This document shows positions 1 through 8,710 of a DNA stretch of 64,000 nt, one piece after another (the stretch's first letter is position 1; each line of letters starts with the position of its first letter). This DNA is from an uncultured Paracoccaceae bacterium. Its GTDB lineage: Bacteria > Pseudomonadota > Alphaproteobacteria > Rhodobacterales > Rhodobacteraceae. The translations under genes were made by a program, and so were the position numbers. The DNA lies in the NCBI GenBank assembly GCA_943787985.1, contig CALSOO010000007.1, positions 121,422 to 185,421 on the forward strand, given 5' to 3'. The notes beneath the pieces are model-generated. The model was not told the origin of the DNA, did not search any database, and saw nothing but the letters and a program-made list of their open reading frames with translations.

Positions 1-468
1 CCGTTTATTCAGGTTTTGCGGCCGATTTCGCCACTCGCATGGATGCCGCTGGCGCTGTTTATCATCCAAGACTCCGAGGCGTCGGCGATCTTCGTGATCT
101 TCATTTGCTCGATCTGGCCGATGCTGCTGAACACAGCCTTTGGCGTGGCTGGCGTGCGGATCGACTGGGTGAATGTGGCGCGCACCCATGAACTTGGGGC
201 GTTCAAAACGGCCTTTACCGTGGTGCTACCCGCCGCTGCACCCACCATTGTGACTGGTATGCGGATTTCGATCGGGATCGCATGGCTGGTCATCGTCGCC
301 GCAGAGATGCTCGTCGGTGGAACCGGGATTGGGTATTATGTCTGGAACGAGTGGAACAATCTCGACCTGACCTCCGTCATTTTCTCAATTCTCATGATCG
401 GCGTTGTCGGCATGTTGCTGGACGCGGCCTTTGGTCTGCTGCAGCGGCGCGTCGCCTACGTCGAATAA
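1..468 (+). CDS. ABC transporter permease, 3' part (nitrate/cyanate/sulfonate type)
   Basis: This is the C-terminal part (about 155 residues) of an inner-membrane permease of the NrtB/CynB/SsuC/TauC family; the 5' end lies outside the window. The reading frame is open from base 1. The visible part carries the cytoplasmic coupling loop (around RIDWVNVARTHELGA) that contacts the ATPase, followed by hydrophobic helices ending in RRVAYVE. It stops 9 bp before the ATPase gene at 478, so the two form one operon. With cynS downstream, cyanate or a related small anion is a likely substrate, but sequence alone cannot separate cyanate from nitrate or sulfonate. Confidence 0.9.
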   Translation, partial: PFIQVLRPISPLAWMPLALFIIQDSEASAIFVIFICSIWPMLLNTAFGVAGVRIDWVNVARTHELGAFKTAFTVVLPAAAPTIVTGMRISIGIAWLVIVAAEMLVGGTGIGYYVWNEWNNLDLTSVIFSILMIGVVGMLLDAAFGLLQRRVAYVE

Positions 469-477
469 GGTAAACCC

Positions 478-1377
478 ATGGCAAATTCATTTCTGAGCAT
501 CGAAAAACTGACCCAGCGTTATCCCGACGGCAAGGGAGGTGAATTCACGGTTTTCGAAAACGCCAGCTTTGGAATCGAAAAGGGCGAGTTTGTTTGCATT
601 CTGGGTCATTCGGGCTGCGGCAAGTCAACGATCATGAACATTCTTGCAGGGCTTTCTGAGCCCACAGGTGGGGTTGTAAAGATGGACGGTTTTGCAATCT
701 CCGGCCCCAGCCTGGATCGTGGCGTGGTCTTCCAGAACTATTCGCTGCTGCCATGGCTGACGGCCCTCAAGAACGTAACCTTCGGTGTGGCCGCGCGGTT
801 CCCCGATTGGAGCAAGCAACAGATCGAGGACCATTCGATCGCATTCTTGGACAAGGTAGGGTTGTCGGGCGATGCCATCCACCGCAAACCCAGCCAATTG
901 TCTGGCGGTATGCGGCAACGTGTGTCGATCGCCCGCGCTTTCGCCAATCAACCCAAGCTGTTGTTACTGGATGAGCCCTTTGGTGCGTTGGACGCGCTAA
1001 CCCGCGGCACCATTCAGGAAGAGCTACTCAAGGTTTGGAGCGGTACCGATCAGACGGTCTTTATGATCACCCACGACATCGACGAGGCGATACTACTGGC
1101 GGATCGCATCTTGTTGATGACAAACGGACCTCTGGCCCGCGTCGCCGAGAGTGTCGAGATCACCATCCCAAGACCCCGCGTGCGCACCGATATTGTCGAA
1201 CACCCGAATTACTACGCCATTCGCAATCATCTGGTGCAGTTCCTTGGGAAACGCTCGGCGGAACTGGCCGGCCAGACAAGTGAGGAAGGCGAGACCCATT
1301 CGCCCGAAACTGTTCGCATCGATAAAACGCAAGACGCGGTGGACGAGCAGCCCATATTGCAGGCGGTCAAGACATGA
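478..1377 (+). CDS. ABC transporter ATP-binding protein (NrtD/CynD/TauB-like)
   Basis: ATPase subunit that powers the importer whose permease ends just upstream. Walker [10 protein letters not shown] lies at residues 43-51, the Q-loop glutamine is in [10 protein letters not shown], the signature LSGGMRQR starts at 141, and Walker B LLLLDEP at 161-167 is followed by the H-loop ITHDIDEA. The 299 aa length is slightly more than usual because of an acidic C-terminal tail. The last four bases overlap the start of the next gene (ATGA), so translation is probably coupled. Substrate is not determined by this subunit. Confidence 0.93.
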   Translation: MANSFLSIEKLTQRYPDGKGGEFTVFENASFGIEKGEFVCILGHSGCGKSTIMNILAGLSEPTGGVVKMDGFAISGPSLDRGVVFQNYSLLPWLTALKNVTFGVAARFPDWSKQQIEDHSIAFLDKVGLSGDAIHRKPSQLSGGMRQRVSIARAFANQPKLLLLDEPFGALDALTRGTIQEELLKVWSGTDQTVFMITHDIDEAILLADRILLMTNGPLARVAESVEITIPRPRVRTDIVEHPNYYAIRNHLVQFLGKRSAELAGQTSEEGETHSPETVRIDKTQDAVDEQPILQAVKT

Positions 1378-1853
1378 CAGACCGACAGCCGCGCCCCCCT
1401 CTTCCCCCGTTTAGCTACGACGATGCCGTGCAAAAAGTGCGGATGGCCGAGAACGCTTGGAACGGGCGCGACCCTGCCAAAGTCGCGCTGGCCTATACGT
1501 CTGACACCAAATGGCGCAACCGATCCGAGTTTTTGAACGGGCGGGCCGAAGTAGAGGCATTTCTGACCCGCAAATGGGCGGCCGAGAACGGCTATCGCCT
1601 GATCAAAGAAATTTGGGCCCATAGCGACGACAAAATCGCAGTCCGCTTTTGTTATGAATACCACGATGCTGATGGGCAGTGGTTTCGCGCCCATGGCAAC
1701 GAAAACTGGTCATTCGATGCCCTTGGTTACATGGCACAGCGTCACGCTTCGATCAACGATGTGCCAATCCCAGAGGCCGAACGACTGTTTCACTGGGATG
1801 CCCCTGGCCCCCGACCAGATGATCACCCCAGCCTGACAGAGCTTGGGCTGTAA
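1374..1853 (+). CDS. DUF1348 / NTF2-like (SnoaL-fold) protein
   Basis: A 159 aa protein of the DUF1348 family, which adopts the small cone-shaped NTF2/SnoaL fold. Typical family stretches are visible: an N-terminal [14 protein letters not shown], then [31 protein letters not shown], and a C-terminal HPSLTELGL. No catalytic function is established for this family that I can name. It overlaps the preceding ATPase gene by 4 bp and precedes cynS, so it is part of the cyanate-type operon. It could be an accessory hydrolase or a binding protein; that is inference only. Confidence 0.85.
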   Translation: MTDRQPRPPLPPFSYDDAVQKVRMAENAWNGRDPAKVALAYTSDTKWRNRSEFLNGRAEVEAFLTRKWAAENGYRLIKEIWAHSDDKIAVRFCYEYHDADGQWFRAHGNENWSFDALGYMAQRHASINDVPIPEAERLFHWDAPGPRPDDHPSLTELGL

Positions 1854-1884
1854 GAAATCAATACAGAAGAAGGACACCACACCA

Positions 1885-2337
1885 ATGACCGACATGATGA
1901 CCAAAGAAGACGTCACAGCGATGATCCTATCGGCCAAAAAAACCGCTGGAATGACATGGGAAGGCATTGCCGAAAAGATAGACATGTCGCCTGTCTGGAC
2001 CCATTCGGCGGCGATGGGCATGAACGCTTTTCCAGCGGAAAAGGCCGCATTGATGGTCAAGGTCATGGGCTTGCCACAAGAGGCTGAAAGCGTGCTGGTC
2101 GAAAGCCCCACCAAGATCTGGGAACAGGCGGTCCCGACCGATCCTTGCATTTACCGCTTTTATGAAATCGTTGGTGTCTACGGCCCGACCCTCAAGGCGC
2201 TGATCCAGGAAAAATTCGGCGACGGCATCATGTCCGCGATTGATTTCGACATGTCGGTCACCCGGGTCGAAAACCCCAAAGGGGACCGCGTGAAGGTTGA
2301 GATGTCGGGCAAATACCTTGGGTATAACAGCTGGTAA
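1885..2337 (+). CDS. cynS: Cyanate hydratase (cyanase)
   Basis: Cyanase converts cyanate and bicarbonate to ammonia and CO2 (via carbamate), both detoxifying cyanate and giving nitrogen. The 150 aa protein has the N-terminal helical domain and the family catalytic triad: Arg91 and Glu94 in IYRFYEIV and Ser117 in DGIMSAIDF, matching Arg96/Glu99/Ser122 of the E. coli enzyme. The start at 1885 was chosen over the upstream in-frame ATG at 1843 because it follows an AGAAGGA ribosome-binding site and gives the normal length. It sits between two ABC importers, which probably deliver its substrate. Confidence 0.96.
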   Translation: MTDMMTKEDVTAMILSAKKTAGMTWEGIAEKIDMSPVWTHSAAMGMNAFPAEKAALMVKVMGLPQEAESVLVESPTKIWEQAVPTDPCIYRFYEIVGVYGPTLKALIQEKFGDGIMSAIDFDMSVTRVENPKGDRVKVEMSGKYLGYNSW

Positions 2338-2343
2338 AAGGTG

Positions 2344-3147
2344 ATGCAGCACGTTCATCCCAACGACCAAGCCGCAAGCCCTGTCCATGTGACAGGAGAG
2401 GCCGATGTGATTGTGAGCGGTGTGGCCCACAGCTATGTCGCGAGTGACGGTCCTGTCTTGTCTGGAATTGACCTGACGATCCGACCAGGTGAAGTCGTCG
2501 CTCTTATCGGGCGATCCGGTTCGGGGAAATCAACGCTGCTGCATATCCTTGCTGGATTGATCCAGCCAAGCGAGGGGGCTGTGCGTATCGGAGGGACGCG
2601 GGTCACAAAGCCGTCGCCCCGTTGGATCATGATGTTCCAAGCGCCCTCCCTGTTCCCGTGGATGACTGTTTCGCAAAATGCAGCCCTTGGTCTGCGGTAT
2701 AGCGGGCAATCGACGGGTGTTGAGGATCGGGTCGCTGACGTGCTGTCACTGGTTGCTTTGACCGAATTTGCAGATCGCAATGTCCAAGACCTTTCCGGTG
2801 GCCAACAACAACGCGTCGCTCTTGCACGGTCCTTGGCCCCGAGCCCCGAAGTGCTGCTTCTGGACGAGCCATTTTCGGCGCTCGACATGTTCACCCGCCA
2901 AGCCATGCAGCAAGATGTGCGCGCGATTGCCAAGCGGTTGGGTTTGACGCTGATCCTCGTAACCCATGATGTCTCAGAGGCCGTCTTGATGGCCGACCGC
3001 GCGGTTTTTCTCAAGTCAGGCGCGGGGATCATCGCAGACGACACAACTGTCGATCTCGCGGACGCCGAGCGCGAACTTTCCAGCACGGCTTTCAAGACGG
3101 AATTGGGCCGTCTCAATGCAATTTACACGACGATGCAATCGTCATGA
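2344..3147 (+). CDS. ABC transporter ATP-binding protein, second importer
   Basis: Second ATPase of the SsuB/TauB/NrtD type. Motifs are Walker A GRSGSGKST, Q-loop MFQAPSLFPW, signature LSGGQQQR, Walker B LLLDEPFSALD and the H-loop VTHDVSEA. It is followed by its own solute-binding protein and permease, making a complete importer. The start is uncertain: ATG 2344 lies only 6 bp after cynS, but GTG 2407 has a better-spaced GGAG site (2395-2398) and would begin with the usual VIVSGVAHSY. The annotated start is the longer choice. Confidence 0.9.
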   Translation: MQHVHPNDQAASPVHVTGEADVIVSGVAHSYVASDGPVLSGIDLTIRPGEVVALIGRSGSGKSTLLHILAGLIQPSEGAVRIGGTRVTKPSPRWIMMFQAPSLFPWMTVSQNAALGLRYSGQSTGVEDRVADVLSLVALTEFADRNVQDLSGGQQQRVALARSLAPSPEVLLLDEPFSALDMFTRQAMQQDVRAIAKRLGLTLILVTHDVSEAVLMADRAVFLKSGAGIIADDTTVDLADAERELSSTAFKTELGRLNAIYTTMQSS

Positions 3148-3168
3148 CCCACAAAAGGAAATGAACCG

Positions 3169-4431
3169 ATGGATGAGTCCAAGAACAAGACACACATTGA
3201 CCTGCACGCCGCTTGTTGTGGCCATGACGGGGTGGACCAAGACAAGCGCCAGACTCTGGATCTGCTCGCCTCGGGCGGCTTGGCCGCAATGTTGGCAGGT
3301 CTTGCTGGGAGCCTGCCATCTATGGCGCAGGCACAAGATGATGATGTTGTGCGGATTGGATATTTGCCGATCACAGACGCGACACCTTTGCTTGTGGCGC
3401 ATGCAAAAGGGTTCTTTGCGGATGAAGGCCTAGAGGCCGAACAACCGACACTGATCCGCGGCTGGGCACCCCTGATCGAAGGGTTCACATCCAACAAGTT
3501 CAACCTTGTTCACTTCCTCAAGCCTATCCCCGTGTGGATGCGCTACAACAATGACTTTCCTGTGAAAATCATGGCGTGGGCCCATACGAATGGCTCTGCT
3601 TTGGTGGTGGGCGGCCATACCGAAATCACTGATTTCGCAGGCTTGGGTGGTAAGCAGGTCGCCGTTCCGTTTTGGTACTCGATGCACAATATCGTGCTGC
3701 AATATGCGTTGCGCGCTGCGGGCATCAAAGCTGTGATCAAATCGCAAGATGAACCTTTGGCGGCCGACGAATGCAACTTGCAAGTTCTGCCACCACCGGA
3801 CATGCCGCCTGCCTTGGCGGCGCGCAAAATCGACGCCTATATTGTGGCGGAACCATTCAATGCCTTGGGCGAGCTGCGTGCCGGTGCGCGGATGCTGCGC
3901 TTTACGGGTGATATCTGGAAAAACCACCCCTGTTGTGTCGTCTGCATGAACGAAGAGATCACAAACTCGAAACCCGAATGGACCCAAAAGGTCATGAACG
4001 CGGTGGTGCGCGGCGCGATCTATGCCAGCCAAAACAAGGAGGAAGTGGCACTGCTGTTGTCCCGAGACGGTGAAGGGTATTTGCCAGCACCAGCCCCCGT
4101 CGTGACCCGCGCCATGACACTTTACCAAGACAACGCCGACTACATCGACAGCGGCGCAATCCAAAACCAAGAAGAATTCCAGAATGGCCGCATCGACTTT
4201 CAGCCGTGGCCTTATCCCTCTGCGACAAAACTGATCGTCGAGGCGATGTCCGATACTGTCGTCAGCGGGGACACCACGTTCCTGACGGATCTGGACGCTG
4301 ATTTCGTAACCCAAGATCTGGTGAACTACGATTTCGTCAAGACAGCGCTTGAGGCGAACCCCGAGTGGCTCAACGACCCGTCAGTGAACCCCGGCGATCC
4401 ATACGTCCGCGAGGAAATCCTCAAGCTATGA
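3169..4431 (+). CDS. ABC transporter substrate-binding protein (NrtA/CynA/SsuA family)
   Basis: A 420 aa periplasmic binding protein for the second importer. The mature part begins near residue 60 with RIGYLPITDATPLLVA, typical of the NrtA/CmpA branch. The N-terminus is unusual: about 35 residues precede the hydrophobic segment and include a His/Cys cluster (HAACCGHD) and DKRQTLDLLA, which looks like a weak twin-arginine signal with Lys-Arg instead of Arg-Arg, ending near MAQAQ. The export route is therefore unclear. It overlaps the permease gene by 4 bp. Ligand is unknown; cyanate or an organosulfur or organonitrogen anion is plausible. Confidence 0.88.
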   Translation: MDESKNKTHIDLHAACCGHDGVDQDKRQTLDLLASGGLAAMLAGLAGSLPSMAQAQDDDVVRIGYLPITDATPLLVAHAKGFFADEGLEAEQPTLIRGWAPLIEGFTSNKFNLVHFLKPIPVWMRYNNDFPVKIMAWAHTNGSALVVGGHTEITDFAGLGGKQVAVPFWYSMHNIVLQYALRAAGIKAVIKSQDEPLAADECNLQVLPPPDMPPALAARKIDAYIVAEPFNALGELRAGARMLRFTGDIWKNHPCCVVCMNEEITNSKPEWTQKVMNAVVRGAIYASQNKEEVALLLSRDGEGYLPAPAPVVTRAMTLYQDNADYIDSGAIQNQEEFQNGRIDFQPWPYPSATKLIVEAMSDTVVSGDTTFLTDLDADFVTQDLVNYDFVKTALEANPEWLNDPSVNPGDPYVREEILKL

Positions 4432-5240
4432 GCCTGATCGCAGACATCCCCAAGACACGGAACTTTCCCAATATGGGCAAGTATCGTGGCCTTATGAATG
4501 CCTTCATCGGAATGGGCGGGCTGTTGGTGATCTGGTGGCTTGGCGGGAGAGCCGTTGCCAACGACCCTGACATGTTCGCTTTCGCCGACTTTGCGCCCGC
4601 GCCGACAATGGCAAGATTGTGGGTCATGGTCACCACGGGCGAGGTGCTCGATATGGCGGGCCCGTCGCTCTACCGCGTCGGATATGGGATGTTGATTGCC
4701 GTCGTCATCGGGGTGCCTTTGGGCATTCTGATCGGGCGGATCGCACAACTGCGCGAGATCACCAATATCCCGTTCCAGTTCCTGCGGATGATCTCGCCGC
4801 TGTCTTGGATGCCGATTGCGGTCATGGGATTTGACACCTGGGACGGCGCGATTGTCTTTCTGATCACTGTTGCGGCCATTTGGCCGATCGTCTTTGCCAC
4901 CGCCGCAGGGGTGCGTCGCATTGATCCCGCGTGGATCAAGGTAGCACGCAACCTTGGCGCAAGCCCGTTGCATATGCTGACCACCGTTATCTTGCCTGCG
5001 GTGGCGACAGATATTTTTACCGGCATCCGACTGGCCCTTGGCGTGGCGTGGGTGGTGCTGGTGCCTGCTGAATACTTGGGCGTCACATCGGGCCTTGGCT
5101 ACGCCATCAACGATGCCCGTGACACTCTTGAATATGACCGATTGTCCGCCACCGTCGTGGTGATTGGCGTCATCGGTTTTGCTCTCGACACGCTGTGCCA
5201 GAAGGCCATTGGCCGATTGAACTGGACCCGCAGCACCTAA
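4428..5240 (+). CDS. ABC transporter permease, second importer
   Basis: A 270 aa inner-membrane permease (BPD_transp_1 fold) of the NrtB/SsuC type. It has about six hydrophobic segments and the coupling loop around RRIDPAWIKVARNLGASP. The start at 4428 was chosen because it overlaps the stop of the binding-protein gene (ATGA), whereas the longer open frame begins inside that gene. It closes the second importer: ATPase, binding protein, permease. Confidence 0.92.
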   Translation: MSLIADIPKTRNFPNMGKYRGLMNAFIGMGGLLVIWWLGGRAVANDPDMFAFADFAPAPTMARLWVMVTTGEVLDMAGPSLYRVGYGMLIAVVIGVPLGILIGRIAQLREITNIPFQFLRMISPLSWMPIAVMGFDTWDGAIVFLITVAAIWPIVFATAAGVRRIDPAWIKVARNLGASPLHMLTTVILPAVATDIFTGIRLALGVAWVVLVPAEYLGVTSGLGYAINDARDTLEYDRLSATVVVIGVIGFALDTLCQKAIGRLNWTRST

Positions 5241-5263
5241 CCCTAACCAACCGGAGGAAACAT

Positions 5264-5806
5264 ATGTCTGAACCTGTAACAGCCCTGACCGGCTGCCTTG
5301 CCCCCATCGATAAGACGGGACTTGAAACCCTGATCGAGAACGGCAAAGCCAATCCCGAGGTCATCAAAACGCTCACGTGCAAAACCGTTGCTGAGGGCAA
5401 ATTCCGTCACGCGAATTACATCCGCAATCTGGAACCCTACATCGTTGACGAGCCTCCGGGCCTTTTGGGCGATGACACTGCACCCAATCCGTCAGAAGCA
5501 TCTCTTGCTGCGCTGGGGTCCTGCGTCGCCGTTGGCCTGCACGCCAATGCGGTGCATCGCGGCATGACTGTGAACAAGCTGGAACTGGAACTCGAAGGCG
5601 ATCTGAACATCACCGCCGTTTGGGGAACAGGTGATCTGAACGAAGCCAAGCCTATCGGTTTCACGGATGTGCGCATCAAGGTCGATATGGAATGCGAAGA
5701 CACGCCTAAGTCAGTCGTGGATGAGCTGGTGGCACATGTCATCAAATATTCTCCTGTTTTCAACACCTTTTCACGCCCAGTGAACATGGTCGCAGAAACC
5801 ATCTGA
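5264..5806 (+). CDS. OsmC family protein
   Basis: A 180 aa OsmC/Ohr-fold protein; the family includes thiol-dependent hydroperoxide reductases. A strong GGAGG site (5253-5257) sets the start. The first reactive cysteine is visible in ALGSCVAVGLHANA, the usual helix position. The second cysteine of active peroxidases is not seen: the corresponding segment reads KYSPVFNTFSRPVN, with Ser where Cys is common. It may therefore not be a two-cysteine peroxidase. It lies between the importer and a flavoprotein gene, in the same direction. Confidence 0.88.
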   Translation: MSEPVTALTGCLAPIDKTGLETLIENGKANPEVIKTLTCKTVAEGKFRHANYIRNLEPYIVDEPPGLLGDDTAPNPSEASLAALGSCVAVGLHANAVHRGMTVNKLELELEGDLNITAVWGTGDLNEAKPIGFTDVRIKVDMECEDTPKSVVDELVAHVIKYSPVFNTFSRPVNMVAETI

Positions 5807-5830
5807 CCCCCCGAACCAATGGAGACCGCA

Positions 5831-6931
5831 ATGACATTACAGGAAAGAATAGCTGAACCATCGGCCATGCTGACCCGCGTTGATGCGGTCGCCTCCTCTC
5901 AGTTGATGCCGATCGTGCGTGAAATAGACGACGGGCATTACCCCGAAGACATCATGCGTGCTTTCGGGGCCGCTGGGGCCTATGGCAGCCATGTGGCCGC
6001 TGAAATGGACATGGGCCAAACAATTCAAGCTATTGCACGTGGCGGCGAGGAATGCATCTCAACCGCGTTCTGCATGTGGTGCCAAAGTGCGCTGGCTTGG
6101 TACATTGCCTCATCCGAAAACACGTCCCTCAAGACAACTCTCTTGCCCAAGGTCGCAGACGGAACGGCACTTGGGGGCACGGGCCTTTCTAACCCGATGA
6201 AGACCTTTTTCGGCATCGAAAAGATGCGCCTGAAAGGGACTCGCACAGAAAACGGATACAGCGTGCGCGGATCACTGCCATGGGTATCCAATGTCGGTGA
6301 AGATGGCTATTTCGGCATCGTCTTTAGCGTCGAAGACGAAGGTAGGGTCAAACATGTCATGGCTGTCGCCCGCGGCGATCAGGCAGGGGTGAAAACGGTT
6401 CTGGATCACGACTTCATGAGTATGGCGGGCACCGCGACCCGCTCAGTTCAATTCCGCGATGCGGTGATTGAGGACGACTTTATTTTGGCGGATCCCATAG
6501 ACGGTTATCTCCAGAAAATCCGCCCCGGCTTTGTGTTGATGCAAACCGGGATGGCGCTTGGCATGATCCGCAGTTCGATCAAATTGATGGAACAGGTGCG
6601 TGGTCAATTGGGGCATGTGAACAAATATCTCGAAAAGCAGCCTGAGGATTTTCAAGCCCTGCTGGACGATTTGGAAGACGAGATCATGGATCTGGCTCAA
6701 ACCCCCTATGATACGTCCATCGCCTATTTCCGGCGGGTTATCACGGCGCGCCTGCGCGGCGGTGAGGCGTCTACAGAGGCCGCGCATTTTGCCATGCTGC
6801 ACTGTGGTGCCCGCGGTTTTGTCAGCAAGGGCGCGGCTCAAAGGCGCCTGCGTGAAAGCTATTTCATCGCCGTAGTGACACCCGCCACCAAACAGCTTCG
6901 TAAAATGCTGGCCGAACTTCCAGCTGCTTGA
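5831..6931 (+). CDS. Acyl-CoA dehydrogenase-like flavoprotein
   Basis: A 366 aa protein with the acyl-CoA dehydrogenase fold: helical N-terminus, a middle beta domain (GTGLSNPMKTFFG to GTATRSVQFRDAVI) and a helical C-terminus. The C-terminal segment CGARGFVSKGAAQRRLRES departs from the GGxGY...R pattern of true acyl-CoA dehydrogenases, and I cannot place the catalytic glutamate. It may instead be an SfnB/DszC-like flavin monooxygenase or desulfurisation enzyme; that is inference from family resemblance and its importer/rhodanese neighbours. Start 5831 follows GGAG at 5820. Confidence 0.8.
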   Translation: MTLQERIAEPSAMLTRVDAVASSQLMPIVREIDDGHYPEDIMRAFGAAGAYGSHVAAEMDMGQTIQAIARGGEECISTAFCMWCQSALAWYIASSENTSLKTTLLPKVADGTALGGTGLSNPMKTFFGIEKMRLKGTRTENGYSVRGSLPWVSNVGEDGYFGIVFSVEDEGRVKHVMAVARGDQAGVKTVLDHDFMSMAGTATRSVQFRDAVIEDDFILADPIDGYLQKIRPGFVLMQTGMALGMIRSSIKLMEQVRGQLGHVNKYLEKQPEDFQALLDDLEDEIMDLAQTPYDTSIAYFRRVITARLRGGEASTEAAHFAMLHCGARGFVSKGAAQRRLRESYFIAVVTPATKQLRKMLAELPAA

Positions 6932-6948
6932 ACTCGAAAGGGAGTTCC

Positions 6949-7261
6949 ATGACGTCTGTCTTAATCTCTCCAGCTGAGCTTGCAGCACTGCCTGCCGAAG
7001 AAATCGTCATCATCGACACGCGGGCACCCGAGGCCTTTGCTGCGGGGCATATTGCCGGAGCGGTAAACCTGCACGACATCTTCACCTATCTTGCCACGTC
7101 AACAGCTGAGGGCATGTCCGAACTGACACAAAAATTTGCTGATGCCTTTGGTTCGGCTGGCCTCGATGGAACAAAGACTGCGGTTATATAGGAACAGTCA
7201 ATGAATACGGGTTTTGGCCAATCCTGCCGTGGGTATTTCGTGCTAAGTTATCTGGGCTAAC
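6949..7261 (+). pseudogene. Rhodanese-like sulfurtransferase, broken
   Basis: A truncated rhodanese-domain gene following an AAGGGAG ribosome-binding site. The first 80 codons encode a normal rhodanese start (IIDTRAPEAFAAGHIAGAVN), ending at an in-frame TAG at 7189-7191 just after KTAVI. The same frame then continues with recognisable rhodanese sequence, including MNTGFGQSCRGYF with its cysteine, until a second in-frame stop (TAA, 7257-7259). Both stops replace positions where tyrosine would be expected. Beyond 7262 the family match is lost and recombinase debris begins. The active-site cysteine lies after the first stop, so the product is presumably inactive. Confidence 0.8.
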
Positions 7262-7267
7262 CTGCGG

Positions 7268-7372
7268 GACTCGGTTTCGTCCATCGGGTTGGAAGTGACC
7301 GCCTATGGGACCCATTCCATGCGACGCACGAAGGAAACCCAGATCTATAACAAGACGGGCAAGCCATTCTGA
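7268..7372 (+). pseudogene. Tyrosine recombinase (integrase) fragment, catalytic box
   Basis: A 34-codon remnant in one frame reads SSIGLEVTAYGTHSMRRTK and then QIYNKTGKPF before a stop. The GTHSMRRT segment is the HxxR box of tyrosine-family site-specific recombinases. The region that should follow, with the second catalytic histidine and the tyrosine, is missing or out of frame. It abuts the broken rhodanese gene and is the footprint of a decayed integrative element. Confidence 0.72.
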
Positions 7373-7375
7373 GCA

Positions 7376-7522
7376 GTGACATCGGCCATGTCTTTGACAA
7401 TTCGCAGCTGAACCAACCCCCGGTGCGGGCATTGTCGTTCAAAAACGGAACCCTCACCTTTGCCTTGCCGCAGCTTCCCGATTGGGTGCTCGATCTCTAC
7501 GGGGATGATTTGCTTCTGTAGG
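7376..7522 (+). other. Unrecognised open fragment in decayed region
   Basis: A 48-codon open stretch without a start codon, ending in TAG at 7520-7522 (closing residues LPDWVLDLYGDDLLL). I do not recognise it. It lies between two integrase-like fragments and is probably part of a dead gene. No other gene is visible between 7373 and 7548. Confidence 0.3.
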
Positions 7523-7548
7523 TTGCGCTGTTTATAGGCCCATCAGCC

Positions 7549-7695
7549 ATGCCGCTTAAAATCTATAAGCGAGGCCTCTACTTCTGGGTCAAAGGGCAGG
7601 TCGAATACAACGGCAGGCCGATCAGCGGCACTTTGAGTGCCAAGGGTCACTTGCTCTTTTGCGGAGGCGCGCAGGTGTCTCGTGACTTTAGGTGA
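7549..7695 (+). pseudogene. Possible integrase N-terminal fragment
   Basis: A 48-codon open frame beginning MPLKIYKRGLYFWVKGQVEY. This resembles the start of many alphaproteobacterial phage-type integrases (a basic, aromatic strand-rich beginning), but the similarity fades after about 28 residues. It overlaps the 3' end of the lacI-type gene on the other strand. With the catalytic-box fragment at 7268 it suggests rearranged remains of an integrative element. Confidence 0.4.
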
Positions 7696-8678
7696 ATGTC
7701 GCAGTTGAGCCGGACTGTCCCGTCAGTTGTGCCGATGATCATCGACGCCAATTCCTGACCGGACATATACCCGATCTCTTTAGCGGGTAGGCGCACGGTT
7801 GTGAGAGCAGGGTGCATTTCCTCGGACCCTTTGAAATCCCCGATCCCGACAACTGACAATTCTGTGGGCACACTCACCCCCAAAGTCTGGGCGGCATAGA
7901 TCGCCCCGACAGCCAGAACGTCATTGCCGCACAGCAATGCGGTAGGGCGGTTCGGAGGCTGTAAAATCAGCGAGGCATTTCGCTTTGCGGCAGACAGACT
8001 GTAGGTACTTTGAACCATCCATTCGGGTCTTTTGGCGACATCAATGCCAGCCTGTGCCAAGATATCGCACGCGCCTTTAAAGCGGGCTTGCGCACGGTCG
8101 TTGTCTGTCAGTGGCGGAAACAACAAGCCGATATCGCGGTGTCCATGATCCAACAAGCTTTGCGCCGCCAGTGTCCCCGCACGCACGTTGTCTGCCCCGA
8201 CGCAGGGCAATCTGGACTCCGCATCGTAGTTCCAAATCGAGATGGCAGGCGTTTGATTGGTGTCCAGCAACTGATAGGTCGACGCGCTGTGGTCCTGCCC
8301 GATCAACGCGATGCCATCAACGCGGTGCTCAAGGAATTTGCGCACAATCGCGTATTCTTTTTCCAGATCGTATCCATGTGGCGCCACAAGGATCGAAAAA
8401 CCGTGCTCCTCGACCGATCTGGCAAAGGCTTCGATAAGTTCGGAAAAAATGGCATGGTCAATTGTCGGAACGATTAACCCGATGGTCCCGCTGCGAATTC
8501 CGTGCATGGTCTGGGCCGCGCGGTTGCGAATGTAGCCCAGTTTGCGCACCGCCGCGTCGATCCTTTTACGAGTCGCAGGGCGGACTTTTTCTGGATGATT
8601 AAAGCTGCGTGAAACGGTGGTAATCGACACTTTTGCCATGCGCGCTACGTCGAAAATATCTGATTTTTCTTTATTCAT
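7647..8678 (-). CDS. LacI family transcriptional regulator
   Basis: A 343 aa DNA-binding regulator. The N-terminal helix-turn-helix and hinge are clear: DIFDVARMAKVSITTVSRSF, then NHPEKVRPATRKRIDAAVRKLGY. They are followed by a periplasmic-binding-protein-like ligand domain (GTIGLIVPTIDHAIFSEL, PTALLCGNDVLAVGA). The ATG at 8678 was preferred to a TTG at 8699. It is divergent from the TctABC operon at 8784 and most likely controls it. A candidate operator lies in between at 8711-8740. The effector is unknown; the carboxylate taken up by the transporter is a reasonable guess. Confidence 0.93.
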   Translation of the reverse strand: MNKEKSDIFDVARMAKVSITTVSRSFNHPEKVRPATRKRIDAAVRKLGYIRNRAAQTMHGIRSGTIGLIVPTIDHAIFSELIEAFARSVEEHGFSILVAPHGYDLEKEYAIVRKFLEHRVDGIALIGQDHSASTYQLLDTNQTPAISIWNYDAESRLPCVGADNVRAGTLAAQSLLDHGHRDIGLLFPPLTDNDRAQARFKGACDILAQAGIDVAKRPEWMVQSTYSLSAAKRNASLILQPPNRPTALLCGNDVLAVGAIYAAQTLGVSVPTELSVVGIGDFKGSEEMHPALTTVRLPAKEIGYMSGQELASMIIGTTDGTVRLNCDIHLKSRDTCAPPQKSK

Positions 8679-8710
8679 ATCAATGCGTTGATTCGGCAAT
8701 CTGGTTCAAA

